From Lachnospiraceae bacterium (GTDB lineage Bacteria > Bacillota > Clostridia > Lachnospirales > Lachnospiraceae), in contig JAGATV010000004.1 of NCBI GenBank assembly GCA_017621075.1, positions 1 through 42,647 of the forward strand: 42,647 nucleotides of DNA. Reading direction: 5' to 3'. Below the pieces are notes generated by a model, which saw only the letters and a program-made list of their open reading frames with translations, made no database searches and was not told the origin of the DNA. Below, piece by piece: positions 34,670 to 42,647 of this stretch. A program made the position numbers and the translations under genes. How positions within the stretch are numbered: position 1 is the first letter of the stretch; the number at the start of each line of letters is the position of its first letter.

Positions 34670-35410
34670 TCAGCCCTCCTTCTCCAGATCCGTCACTTCC
34701 ACGCCTGTATCCTTTGCTTCTGTGCCGTAAAAGCGCCTGGAGCATCCGCTGTCAGAACAATTCATGCAATCCTCACTGCATCCGGACTGTAATTTTTTGT
34801 ACTCTTTTCCTTTTTTCCTGCCACGGATCTTGATCGCATTCTGTATGGCAGTCAATGCTGCCAGGACAAAGAATGCACCGGGCGCCAACACAAAGATCCC
34901 GATGGGAGTAAAAGAATCCGGCAGGATTGCCGTTCCAAACACCGCTCCTGTGCCCAGGAGTTCCCTTACCGCACCAATGCAGGTCAGGGCAAAGGTAAAT
35001 CCCAGTCCCATGCCCAGGCCGTCGAACAGGGAGGGGATGGGGGGATTGGAATAAGCGTAGCTCTCCGCTCTTCCCAAAATGATACAGTTTACGACGATCA
35101 ATGGTATGTATACACCCAAAGCCTTGTTCAGAGAAGGGATATATGCTTCTAACAGTAATTGCATCATGGTCACGAAAGAGGCAATGATCACGATGAACGC
35201 GGGAATCCTCACTCTGTCCGGAATCACCCTGCGCAGCAGCGAGATGATCAGATTGCTGCAGGCAAGCACTGCCGCTGTGGTCAGCCCCATGCCCAGACCG
35301 TTCATGGCGGAAGTGGTCACTGCCAGCGTAGGGCACATGCCCAATGTCAGCACAAAAGTAGGATTTTCTTTGATCAGGCCGTTATAAAGTCTCTCTCCTG
35401 CTTTATTCAT
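34670..35410 (-). CDS. rnfE: Rnf complex subunit E with Cys-rich tail
   Basis: 246 residues with six membrane helices and RnfE hallmarks: GLIKENPTFVLTLGMCPTLAVTTSAMNG at the N-terminus and YIPLIVVNCIILGRAESYA. After the last helix comes an extra hydrophilic tail of about 45 residues with four cysteines at about 211, 215, 218 and 223 (C-x3-C-x2-C-x4-C) in CSEDCMNCSDSGC. Short RnfE homologues lack this. The tail could bind a metal or cluster. The start has GGAGGTGG upstream and overlaps the end of rnfG by 8 bases. Confidence 0.95.
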   Translation of the reverse strand: MNKAGERLYNGLIKENPTFVLTLGMCPTLAVTTSAMNGLGMGLTTAAVLACSNLIISLLRRVIPDRVRIPAFIVIIASFVTMMQLLLEAYIPSLNKALGVYIPLIVVNCIILGRAESYAYSNPPIPSLFDGLGMGLGFTFALTCIGAVRELLGTGAVFGTAILPDSFTPIGIFVLAPGAFFVLAALTAIQNAIKIRGRKKGKEYKKLQSGCSEDCMNCSDSGCSRRFYGTEAKDTGVEVTDLEKEG

Positions 35411-36026
35411 TCCTGCCACCTCCCTGTGCAAGTTCTGCCGCCACCTTCAGTCCTCCGTTTACGGCACCGGTCACCGCCGATGTGGTAATGGTGGCTCCGC
35501 TGATGGCATCGATCTCACTGTCGTTCTTACTTCCGGTCTTGGTATAGGAAAAGCCCGGAACCGTCTTGTCATGGAACTGAGGCACCAGGACCTTTTCTGC
35601 CTCCATTCCCAGTCCGGGAGTCTCCGAAATCTCCAGAATGGAAATATCGTTAAGCTTCCCCTCCAAAGTCACTCCCACATACAGCACGATATTGCCGCCG
35701 TAGCCCTCTGTGGTGACAGACTGCACCACATGTCCCAACAGCGTGCCGTCTGCGCCCCTGGCCTCATAAACCGTACCGATCTTCACACCGTTTTCTTTCA
35801 ATTCTGCAGCCAGCGCATCCCCCGGTACATAATCGATGGGAGAAAATTCTGCTGCGCCTTCGAAGACTGCCGCACAGGCTTCCCTGACCGCATTTTCCTC
35901 CTGGATGCGAATGGGTTCCTTGGTCAGTTCATATACAAATCCTAACATCAGGCCGGCCAAAAGCGTAATGGCAAATAAGATGCCGGCCTCCTTTAACATT
36001 ACCTGGATATCCTTCTTATTTTGCAT
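35403..36026 (-). CDS. rnfG: Rnf complex subunit G (covalent FMN)
   Basis: 207 residues. One N-terminal membrane helix (about 14-35) and an extracytoplasmic FMN-binding domain. The covalent flavin site is SGATIT in DAISGATITTSAV, with the attaching Thr at about 179. The start was set at MQNKKDIQ, behind AGGAGGTAAG, and overlaps the end of rnfD by 11 bases. Confidence 0.95.
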   Translation of the reverse strand: MQNKKDIQVMLKEAGILFAITLLAGLMLGFVYELTKEPIRIQEENAVREACAAVFEGAAEFSPIDYVPGDALAAELKENGVKIGTVYEARGADGTLLGHVVQSVTTEGYGGNIVLYVGVTLEGKLNDISILEISETPGLGMEAEKVLVPQFHDKTVPGFSYTKTGSKNDSEIDAISGATITTSAVTGAVNGGLKVAAELAQGGGRNE

Positions 36027-36951
36027 GGCTCTTACCTCCTGCGCCAAAAGCAACCGGCTTTGTCACCTTCTCGATCAAAGGCACCAGCAGATTGCCCAGG
36101 ATGATGGCATAAGAAACACCCTCTGCTCCCGGTCCAAAGATACGGAAAATTCCCGTCATGATCCCTAAGAAGATACCGAACAGATATTGTCCTTTGGCAG
36201 TGATGGGCCTGGTCACATAATCCGTAGCCATAAAGAAGGCACCTAACATCAGACCGCCTCCCGCCAGTTGCGCAGACAGATAAGCGGGGTCAAAACCATG
36301 TCCGCCAAAAAGAGTCACAAACACCAAAAAGCTCACGATATAGCTTCCCGGGATCCTCAGGTCGATGATTCCCAAAAGGATCAAAAAGCATGCACCGATC
36401 AGGATTGCGATCATGGAGGTCTCACCGATGGTTCCCTGAGTATTGCCGACGATCATGTCGTGGATATTGACATTCCCGCCTGCCTTCAACGCTGCCAGGG
36501 GAGTGGCCCCGGTAAAGGCATCATATGTAAAATCCGTCATCCGGGCAGGGAAAGAGATCAGCAAAAAACACCGCGCCGCCAGAGCAGGATTCATAAAATT
36601 CTGTCCCAGTCCGCCAAAAAGCATCTTTACCACCAGAATGGCAAATACGCCTCCTAAAGCCGCCATCCACAACGGAATGCCCACCGGCAGGTTCAGTGCG
36701 AGCAAAAGCCCGGTCACCACTGCGGACAGATCCGTGATCGTCATTTTCTTTTTATATAAGCCGAACAAAAATTCCGTGAGTACGGTGGACGCCACGCTCA
36801 CCAGTACCACAAAAAGCGCTCTGATCCCAAAATGATAGATTCCATATCCTGTTGTGGGAAGCAGTGCGATGATGACAGCCATCATGATCCCGCTTGTGGA
36901 CACTTTGGAACGCACATGGGGATTGGATGATACTTTATAACGTTCCCTCAC
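36016..36951 (-). CDS. rnfD: Rnf complex subunit D (covalent FMN)
   Basis: 311 residues with about nine to ten membrane helices. The covalent FMN site is in AFTGATPLAAL (about 145-150). The N-terminal VSSNPHVRSKVSTSGIMMAVIIALLP is standard for RnfD. The start is a GTG (VRERYKV) 8 bases after GGAGG; an ATG 12 codons earlier would overlap the end of rnfC. It follows rnfC after 13 bases. Confidence 0.95.
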   Translation of the reverse strand: MRERYKVSSNPHVRSKVSTSGIMMAVIIALLPTTGYGIYHFGIRALFVVLVSVASTVLTEFLFGLYKKKMTITDLSAVVTGLLLALNLPVGIPLWMAALGGVFAILVVKMLFGGLGQNFMNPALAARCFLLISFPARMTDFTYDAFTGATPLAALKAGGNVNIHDMIVGNTQGTIGETSMIAILIGACFLILLGIIDLRIPGSYIVSFLVFVTLFGGHGFDPAYLSAQLAGGGLMLGAFFMATDYVTRPITAKGQYLFGIFLGIMTGIFRIFGPGAEGVSYAIILGNLLVPLIEKVTKPVAFGAGGKSHAK

Positions 36952-36964
36952 CTTCTCTTCCTCC

Positions 36965-38284
36965 TTATTTCTTTTTCTTCTTTGCAAGCTGGATCTTGCG
37001 CATGGACTTGATCTGCTGGGTCAGGGGACGCTTGGCCGGGCACACATAGCTGCAGCAGCCGCATTCACAGCACTCCATACCGTTGTTTGAAAGGAACGCC
37101 TCCTCATCAAAACGTTCGGCATAATCCGCCAATTTGCTGGGCATGACCCTGCCGGGGCATACCTCCAGGCAACGCCCGCAGTTGATGCAGGGCCCCGGTT
37201 CCATGGCAGAGACTTCATCCCTGGTAAATGCCAGCAGGGCCGTGGAAGTCTTGGTAGTGGGGACATCCAGTCCGAACATGGCAAATCCCATCATGGGGCC
37301 GCCGCATATCACTTTCTGTGGCTCTGTCTGAAATCCTCCGGCCGCCTCTGCCAGATCCTGATAGCTGGTGCCGATCTTTACCCTGAAATTCCTGGGTTCC
37401 TTCACGGCATCTCCTGTGACGGTAATGATGCGTTCCATCAAAGGACGTCCTTCCGTCACGGCGCGATATACAGCCACCACGGTATCCACATTGTTTACCA
37501 CGCATCCTACGTCTGCAGGAAGCATATTGGAATTGATCTTCCTTCCTGTGGTGGCATAGATCAACTGACGCTCCGCACCCTGGGGATATTTGGTCTTTAA
37601 CGCCTTGACACTGATACGGTTCTCATTCTTCGTAAGCTTCTTTAACAAGGCAATGCAGTCGGGTTTATTGTCCTCTACCGCCAGAATCCCCTGGGCATTG
37701 TCAAACAAACGCAGGATAAGCTTAAGTCCGCCGATGAGTTTCTCCGGCTCTTCCAGCATTCTGCGGTAATCAGAGGTCAGATAGGGCTCACACTCCGCAC
37801 AGTTGGCGATGACATAATCTATATTTTCCGGTTCCTTGGGAGACAGCTTCACATGGGTGGGGAAGCCCGCTCCGCCCATACCTACGATGCCGGCCTCACG
37901 GATGATCTCCAGAATATCCTCTTTGCTCAGCTTATTCTCAGGTGCCATCGGAAAGAAACCCACATCTTCGTATAGTTCGTCATTCTCCACCACGATACTC
38001 ATGACCATATCCCCGGTCACTACCCTGCGGGGTTCAATGGCCTTTACTGTCCCCGATACCGAGGCATAAACAGGGGAAGATACAAATCCGCCGCTCTCTG
38101 CAATCTTCTGCCCCATAAGCACCCGTTCTCCCTTTTCCACGATTGCCTTGGCGGGCGCACCGATATGCTGGGACAAAGGATATACCAGTTCATGGCCGGG
38201 GAGGATATCCTTGATCGGCTTGTCCTTGGACAGTTCCTTGCCGTCATAAGGATGGATTCCGCCTACAAATGTAAACTTTGCCAT
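36965..38284 (-). CDS. rnfC: Rnf complex subunit C (NADH/FMN, iron-sulfur)
   Basis: 439 residues. The NAD(H)-oxidoreductase part has GIVGMGGAGFPTHVKL and ANCAECEPYLTSDYRRM, the FMN/NADH-binding fold shared with complex I NuoF. Two [4Fe-4S] motifs close the protein: CINCGRCLEVCP and CCECGCCSYVCP. Very basic C-terminus (KKKKKK). First gene of the operon. The Rnf complex takes electrons from reduced ferredoxin to NAD+ and pumps Na+ or H+. The start has AAAGGAAC upstream. Confidence 0.95.
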   Translation of the reverse strand: MAKFTFVGGIHPYDGKELSKDKPIKDILPGHELVYPLSQHIGAPAKAIVEKGERVLMGQKIAESGGFVSSPVYASVSGTVKAIEPRRVVTGDMVMSIVVENDELYEDVGFFPMAPENKLSKEDILEIIREAGIVGMGGAGFPTHVKLSPKEPENIDYVIANCAECEPYLTSDYRRMLEEPEKLIGGLKLILRLFDNAQGILAVEDNKPDCIALLKKLTKNENRISVKALKTKYPQGAERQLIYATTGRKINSNMLPADVGCVVNNVDTVVAVYRAVTEGRPLMERIITVTGDAVKEPRNFRVKIGTSYQDLAEAAGGFQTEPQKVICGGPMMGFAMFGLDVPTTKTSTALLAFTRDEVSAMEPGPCINCGRCLEVCPGRVMPSKLADYAERFDEEAFLSNNGMECCECGCCSYVCPAKRPLTQQIKSMRKIQLAKKKKK

Positions 38285-38344
38285 ATACTTTTGTTCCTTT
38301 CATTTTTTATGGCTTCCCATAAAATTTTTCGATAAAAATTTGCT

Positions 38345-38372
38345 AGTTTAAATATACTATTTTTTTTGTCAA
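38345..38372 (-). promoter_or_regulatory. rnf operon promoter
   Basis: TTGACA (38372-38367), a 16-bp spacer that begins with an A-run, then TAAACT (38350-38345) on the minus strand. It gives a leader of about 55 bases. The AT-rich 180-base gap with the divergent exonuclease gene also holds an extended -10 (TGCTATGAT at 38397-38405) for the plus strand. Confidence 0.6.
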
Positions 38373-38462
38373 AATACTACTGTATTTTTGAAATTTATGC
38401 TATGATACTATAAACGGCCAAATGACCGTACTACTTCAAAAAGAGAAAAAGTGAGGAATCCC

Positions 38463-39566
38463 ATGAAAATTTCTGAAGAGGTAATGGAACAGTTTTCCAT
38501 CTCCTATCCCTTGGAAAAACTGGCTCCTTTGGACCAAATCCTGTTTGTTGATATAGAGACCACGGGCTTTACCGCCAGATCCTCCTATCTGTACCTGATA
38601 GGCTGTGCCTACTATCAGGAGGGCTCCTGGCATACCATCCAGTGGATGGCGGAAGATTACAGTGAAGAAAGCCGGGTTCTGGTGGCATTCTTCCAGTTTG
38701 CGGCCAATTATCAGTATCTGATCCATTTTAACGGCAACAATTTCGATCTGCCTTTCATCACCCAGAAGTGTGAGCAGTTGTCACTGCCCTACAATTTTGA
38801 TGCCATGGCCGGAATCGACCTGTATAAGAGGATCTCCCCCTACAAGTTCTTTCTCCGTCTGCCCAACTGCAAGCAAAAGACTTTGGAGCAGTTCCTGGGT
38901 ATTAACCGCAAGGATGTGTTTTCCGGCGGAGAGCTCATCGGCATCTATCACGATTATGTCAAGAATCCTTCGGAGTTTGCGGAGAAATCTCTATTCCTCC
39001 ACAACGCCGACGATCTGAGGGGAATGCTGGAAGTCCTTCCCATGCTGGCCTACTACGACATGTTCCACGATACAGTCAAAGCCAGGAAAGTGCAGGCCAA
39101 CTATTACAAGGATTATACCGGCAACAGACGCAAGGAACTGATGATCACCATCACCCTTCCCACTGCCCTTCCCCAGCCCGTATCTTCCTCTGCCAACAGT
39201 TGCTATTTCCGGGGAGAAGGCGGTGAGGCAACCCTGCGGATACCCATGTATGAAGAGGAGTTGAAATATTTTTATTCCAACTACCACGATTACTATTACC
39301 TTCCCACCGAGGATGTTGCGCTGCACAAATCCGTGGGTTCTTTCGTGGAAAAGGATCACCGCATCCAGGCATCTGCAGCCAACTGCTACACCAGAAAGTT
39401 TTCCCTGTATCTGCCCCAGTGGGAGATCCTGTTCGAGCCCTTCTTTAAGAGGGATTATCACAGCAAAGAACTGTTCTTTGAACTGACCGATGAAATGAAG
39501 CGCGACAGAGCCGCTTTTACAGAATATGCCAACCATGTACTGACCATGATCGCCTCCACCTACTGA
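38463..39566 (+). CDS. YprB-like RNase H-fold exonuclease
   Basis: 367 residues. A DEDD-type 3'-5' exonuclease domain: Asp30 and Glu32 in FVDIETTGF, Asp95 in HFNGNNFDLPFI, and an Asp in HNADDLRGM (about 183), the Y/H-x-x-x-D place. The family (ribonuclease H-like YprB type) is common in Firmicutes, but its substrate is not well defined. The C-terminal half (from about 225) has no clear match. GAGG lies 6 bases before the ATG at 38463; the frame is open four codons earlier. It faces the ECF S-component gene and the two overlap by 7 bases at their ends. Confidence 0.85.
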   Translation: MKISEEVMEQFSISYPLEKLAPLDQILFVDIETTGFTARSSYLYLIGCAYYQEGSWHTIQWMAEDYSEESRVLVAFFQFAANYQYLIHFNGNNFDLPFITQKCEQLSLPYNFDAMAGIDLYKRISPYKFFLRLPNCKQKTLEQFLGINRKDVFSGGELIGIYHDYVKNPSEFAEKSLFLHNADDLRGMLEVLPMLAYYDMFHDTVKARKVQANYYKDYTGNRRKELMITITLPTALPQPVSSSANSCYFRGEGGEATLRIPMYEEELKYFYSNYHDYYYLPTEDVALHKSVGSFVEKDHRIQASAANCYTRKFSLYLPQWEILFEPFFKRDYHSKELFFELTDEMKRDRAAFTEYANHVLTMIASTY

Positions 39567-40138
39567 CCGTCACAGAAAGGCCCCCCCTCCTGTAACCGCA
39601 TCATCACATTCCGCACGGGATGATACAGTACTAACATCAGCAAAAAATTAGCTCCCCCGTGTACAAGATCCCAGGGAATGCCGGCCACCCACCAGGTAAA
39701 GCCGGCATAGAGGCCGCTCTGTATGCCTCCGTCCCAGGCTCCGATCACCACATATGGGATTGCGCAGAAGAATCCGAAAAGGAGTCCGAACACTCCCGAC
39801 AACAGGCTAAAGAACCATACCGACTCCTGATTTCTGCCCAGCCATGTGACAAACACCAAAAGCGGCCATACATACAGATACATGATCCACCAGCTTCCAA
39901 ACCCATAGATACAGCCCTCCAACAAAACAAAGACAGGCACCGTCAAAGCGGTCTTCCTGCCAAAGAACAGGGTGAACAGGATCATCCAGAAGGTAGTGAG
40001 TTCAATATTGGGCAGGAAACTCAGGGCGGCTTTGCATACCTCTATCACAGCCACCATGATGCCGATAAGGCATATATCCCTCACAGTGATCGGTCCCTTT
40101 TGGGATTTTTCTTTTTCCGAGTCATGCCATTTCTTCAT
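39560..40138 (-). CDS. ECF transporter S component
   Basis: 192 residues with five to six membrane helices and the layout of ECF substrate-binding subunits: DICLIGIMVAVIEVCKAALSFLPNIELTTFW near the N-terminus, an internal LLSGVFGLLFGFFCAIPY helix and FTWWVAGIPWDLVHGGANF near the C-terminus. S components bind vitamins or metals and use a shared EcfAAT module that is not in the window. The start ATG lies within the upstream stop (TGATG), with GTG one codon earlier as an alternative. The preceding gene encodes a DUF4430 protein, a pairing common in Clostridia; DUF4430 is related to the cobalamin-binding fold of transcobalamin, so a corrinoid substrate is possible (inference). Confidence 0.82.
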   Translation of the reverse strand: MKKWHDSEKEKSQKGPITVRDICLIGIMVAVIEVCKAALSFLPNIELTTFWMILFTLFFGRKTALTVPVFVLLEGCIYGFGSWWIMYLYVWPLLVFVTWLGRNQESVWFFSLLSGVFGLLFGFFCAIPYVVIGAWDGGIQSGLYAGFTWWVAGIPWDLVHGGANFLLMLVLYHPVRNVMMRLQEGGPFCDGQ

Positions 40139-40557
40139 CACTGTGCCTTTTCATAACGAATGGTATACCTGTCGCCATCCATAACCGGCTGGGTATCAAT
40201 ACCGTAATTACTGTATTCTCCATTTACATAAAAACACCAATATGCCCCATCCATATGATAATCAGCTCTTTCTCCGTTTACGGTATCCACCATGAGACCG
40301 TACTCACTCTCACTGCCGGAAAAGGTCAGTCCTTCTGCTTCCTCCATAGCCTGTCTCAGATATGCTGCGTCCGTTAAAAGTTCATAAGTGGTGGTCCCGG
40401 CTTCTTTGTCGACCACTTCAATGGTGATCTCCTTGCTTCCTGCCACAGGCTTCGCACCAAATGCCAGATATACTGCCACAAGCACCGCCACCAGCACCAC
40501 AGCAAAAAGAGCGCCGAACCACAATTCTTTTTTTGATCTGTTTTTGTTTTCCTGCAT
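40138..40557 (-). CDS. Membrane-anchored DUF4430 protein
   Basis: 139 residues. An N-terminal cytoplasmic basic tail, one membrane helix (about 11-34, ELWFGALFAVVLVAVLVAVYLAF), then a DUF4430 domain outside the cell: ITIEVVDKEAGTTTYELLTDAAYLRQAM, GLMVDTVNG, and YWCFYVNGEYSNYGIDTQPVMDGDRYTIRYE. The domain is also found as the C-terminal part of transcobalamin-like proteins. GGGAG lies 9 bases before the ATG at 40557. It overlaps the S-component gene, and probably hands a ligand to it. Confidence 0.85.
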   Translation of the reverse strand: MQENKNRSKKELWFGALFAVVLVAVLVAVYLAFGAKPVAGSKEITIEVVDKEAGTTTYELLTDAAYLRQAMEEAEGLTFSGSESEYGLMVDTVNGERADYHMDGAYWCFYVNGEYSNYGIDTQPVMDGDRYTIRYEKAQ

Positions 40558-40619
40558 CTTATTTCTCTCCCAAACATCCTTTTTTGTGTAACAGTCCTGC
40601 TGCATTGCTTTCCATACTC

Positions 40620-40650
40620 AAAAATAACTCCTGCACAAGGCAGGAGTTAT
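40620..40650 (-). terminator. Terminator of cheR
   Basis: ATAACTCCTGC and GCAGGAGTTAT form a perfect 11-bp stem around a 5-base loop, followed by TTTTGAG on the minus strand. It lies about 27 bases after the cheR stop. Confidence 0.88.
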
Positions 40651-40677
40651 GTATGAACTTATCTCAGATCGTTCCGG

Positions 40678-41454
40678 CTATGGCTTTTCATAGTAGAAAG
40701 AACTCTTCCTGTCAAAACCCACATCCTTATAGTTGATGATCTGCTCCGTGCTTCCGATAAAGAGGATGCCTCCCTTTGACAGGGACCTTGCAAATTTGCG
40801 GAAGATATCATCCTTCGCTTCCTCTGTAAAGTAGATCAGCACATTCCTGCAGACGATCAGATGATAATCGGTAGGATAGGTATCCTTTAACAGGTTATGT
40901 TCCTCAAAGGTGACTCTCTCCTTGATCTCATCTGCGATCTTGTAGGAAGGCCCCACCTGTGTAAAGTATTTCTGCTTGAAATCTTCCGGAACGGAGGCAA
41001 TGCTCTTGTCGGAATAAAGACCGACCTTCGCCTTTGCGATCACCTGCTTATCCAGATCTGTGGCATAGATCCGTATCTGATTTAACGGAATATGTCTGGA
41101 AAGTGCCATCACCAGGGAATAGGGTTCATCTCCCGTGGAACATGCAGCACTCCAGATCTTCAGATTCCTGCCGAACTTATCAATCAGCTCCGGGATAATG
41201 GTCTCATCCAGGATCTTCCATTGATCCGGATTCCGATAAAACTCGGAAACATTGATGGTAATATAATTGACGAACTCCTCAAACTTAGCCTTGTCCGTCC
41301 GCAAAGCATTTACATACTGATCATACCCCACGATCCTGTGCTTTGCAATCAAAGTATCGATACGACGCTTCATCTGCTTCTCTTTGTAAGCATTCAAGTC
41401 GATGGTCGTGAGTGCAAATACCTCTTTTTTAAAGTATTCGTAATCGTACGCCAT
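40678..41454 (-). CDS. cheR: CheR-type protein-glutamate methyltransferase
   Basis: 258 residues. An N-terminal alpha domain (YFKKEVFALTTIDLNAYKEKQMKRRIDTLI) that contacts the receptor precedes the SAM-dependent methyltransferase domain: LKIWSAACSTGDEPYSLVMAL at about 100-120 and YHLIVCRNVLIYF near the C-terminus. It methylates glutamates on chemoreceptors. No other chemotaxis gene is in the window, so the receptor is elsewhere. The start was set at MAYDYEYF; an ATG four codons earlier (41466) sits directly on the possible ribosome binding site. It lies 34 bases after the S1 gene. Confidence 0.88.
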   Translation of the reverse strand: MAYDYEYFKKEVFALTTIDLNAYKEKQMKRRIDTLIAKHRIVGYDQYVNALRTDKAKFEEFVNYITINVSEFYRNPDQWKILDETIIPELIDKFGRNLKIWSAACSTGDEPYSLVMALSRHIPLNQIRIYATDLDKQVIAKAKVGLYSDKSIASVPEDFKQKYFTQVGPSYKIADEIKERVTFEEHNLLKDTYPTDYHLIVCRNVLIYFTEEAKDDIFRKFARSLSKGGILFIGSTEQIINYKDVGFDRKSSFYYEKP

Positions 41455-41488
41455 GTCATTTACCATCCTGATATTTAATGTCGTTCTA

Positions 41489-42637
41489 TTACTCTTCTTC
41501 GCTGTCCTCAGCAGCGATAACAGCATCGATATCCACTGCTACCACGTCTGCATCGGGATCTTCCTCTGCTGCTTCCTGAGGCTCCGGTGCAAGGAGCGCC
41601 TTGACGCTCAAAGAGATCTTTCTGTCGTTCTCGTTGAAGTCTACTACCTTTGCGGTCACTTCCTGTCCTACAGTCAGCACATCAGCAGGCTTCTCTACAT
41701 GCTCTTTGGAGATCTGGGATACATGCAGCAGTGCGTCCACACCGTTTTCCAGTTCCACAAATGCACCAAAGTCAGTCATTCTTGCAACTTTACCGGTCAC
41801 CACGTTGCCTACGGCATACTTGGTAGCTGCATCCTTCCAGGGATTGGCATCATCAAACTTTAAGGACAGTGCGATCTTGTTGCCGTTGATCTCCTTGATC
41901 AGAACTTTCAACTTGTCACCAACCTTAAATACCTTCTTGGGATGCTCAACTCTGCCCCAGGACATCTCGGAAATGTGGAGCAGGCCGTCTGCACCGCCCA
42001 GATCGATGAACGCACCGAAGTCGGTAACATTCTTTACAACGCCTTCCACTACATCGCCCTCATGAATCCTCTCAAACAGCTCCTTCTGGAGTTCTGCCTT
42101 CTTTGCTGCAACCAGTTGTCTGCGGTCACCAATATATCTTCTTCTCTTGGGATTGTACTCGCTGATAACGAATTCGATCTCCTGTCCTGCGTACTTGCTC
42201 AAATCCTTCTCGTAAGTGTCGGATACCAGGCTTGCGGGGATAAAGATCCTTACCTCGTCAACGATGACGCTCATACCGCCCTCCAATACCTGCGCAACGG
42301 TAGCCTTCAATACTTCTTTGTTGTTGAAAGCTTCTTCAATACGCTTATTGCCTCTGTCTGCCGCAAGACGCTTGTAGGTCAGAAGCACCTGGCCTTCACC
42401 GTCATTCACCTTGAGGACCTTTACCTCCATGGTGTCGCCGGGCTTAGCCACAGTGGTCAGATCGATGCTGGAATCATTGGTATACTCATTCTTGGTAAGA
42501 ATACCGTCTGACTTGTATCCGATGTTCAGAATAATCTCATCCGGCTTCACATCGATAACTGTACCTTCGACTACCTCTCCTGCATGTATTGTCTTTAATG
42601 ATTCTTCCAACATTTGTTCAAAAGTTAATTCTGACAT
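41489..42637 (-). CDS. S1-domain protein (ribosomal protein S1 homologue), may be part of an IspH-S1 fusion
   Basis: 382 residues with four S1 RNA-binding domains: about 18-92, 105-172, 192-262 (VVEGVVKNVTDFGAFIDLGGADGLLHISEMSWGR) and 277-350 (VVTGKVARMTDFGAFVELENGVDALLHVSQIS). An acidic tail (AEEDPDADVVAVDIDAVIAAEDSEEE) ends it. It should bind mRNA and help translation initiation. No ribosome binding site can be seen in the 10 bases left before the window edge, and the frame is open through them. In many Clostridia this S1 module is fused to the IspH isoprenoid enzyme upstream; whether that is so here cannot be told. Confidence 0.88.
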   Translation of the reverse strand: MSELTFEQMLEESLKTIHAGEVVEGTVIDVKPDEIILNIGYKSDGILTKNEYTNDSSIDLTTVAKPGDTMEVKVLKVNDGEGQVLLTYKRLAADRGNKRIEEAFNNKEVLKATVAQVLEGGMSVIVDEVRIFIPASLVSDTYEKDLSKYAGQEIEFVISEYNPKRRRYIGDRRQLVAAKKAELQKELFERIHEGDVVEGVVKNVTDFGAFIDLGGADGLLHISEMSWGRVEHPKKVFKVGDKLKVLIKEINGNKIALSLKFDDANPWKDAATKYAVGNVVTGKVARMTDFGAFVELENGVDALLHVSQISKEHVEKPADVLTVGQEVTAKVVDFNENDRKISLSVKALLAPEPQEAAEEDPDADVVAVDIDAVIAAEDSEEE

Positions 42638-42647
42638 AATTTTGAAC

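Noticed and set aside
1-42647. CRISPR array, tRNA, rRNA, prophage
   Set aside because: No regularly spaced repeats, no cloverleaf or rRNA sequence noticed, no phage structural genes.

Overview
The window reads as chromosomal DNA of an anaerobic Gram-positive Clostridia member, most likely Lachnospiraceae (inference). The support is T-box leaders on aminoacyl-tRNA synthetase-type transcripts, a complete Rnf ferredoxin:NAD+ oxidoreductase operon, an ATP-type PEP carboxykinase, a SpoIID-family protein, a SleB/CwlJ-type hydrolase, an ECF S component paired with DUF4430, and an AP2/HNH-derived protein. No rRNA, tRNA, CRISPR array or intact transposon was seen. Almost everything is on the minus strand; only tyrA, the AP2-like gene and a YprB-like exonuclease run on the plus strand.

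Layout from left to right. 1-195: promoter and Stem I of a T-box leader whose gene lies off the left edge. 199-4359: an EF-G-like GTPase followed by a GT39-type membrane glycosyltransferase. 4669-5855: tyrA with its own sigma-A-type promoter. 5866-8160: a visibly AT-rich accessory patch with a short MerR-type regulator, an overlapping single-pass membrane protein, and a broken secreted S1-family protease. 8209-15580: a long minus-strand cluster behind a T-box, pheS-pheT-M18 aminopeptidase-queA-PilZ-VanZ. 15577-18374: YihY and a large SpoIID-domain protein. 18408-18681: a probable 6S RNA with promoter and terminator. 18739-20873: a small membrane protein and pckA, separated by a strong terminator. 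21057-28836: deoC, MoxR, a DUF58-transglutaminase fusion, a C39-like peptidase and an M24 aminopeptidase P, tightly spaced or overlapping. 28924-31152: thrC and a cell wall hydrolase. 31315-32130: the AP2-like gene. 32133-38284: rnfCDGEAB followed by a membrane-anchored GH25 lysozyme. 38463-42637: YprB-like exonuclease, ECF S component with DUF4430, cheR, and a four-domain S1 protein whose frame stays open to the right edge.

How the genes fit together. Core functions are translation and its control (pheST, queA, EF-G-like, S1, T-boxes, 6S RNA), amino-acid metabolism (tyrA, thrC), carbon and energy metabolism (pckA, deoC, Rnf) and envelope work (SpoIID, SleB-like, GH25, MoxR/DUF58/transglutaminase, VanZ, GT39). 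The less ordinary items are the MerR/membrane-protein pair with its 19-bp-spacer promoter, the decayed protease beside it, the one-piece DUF58-transglutaminase protein with Glu in place of the usual catalytic Asp, the degenerate AP2-HNH-AP2 protein, the Cys-rich tail on RnfE, and the EF-G-like protein with altered G4 and G5 motifs.
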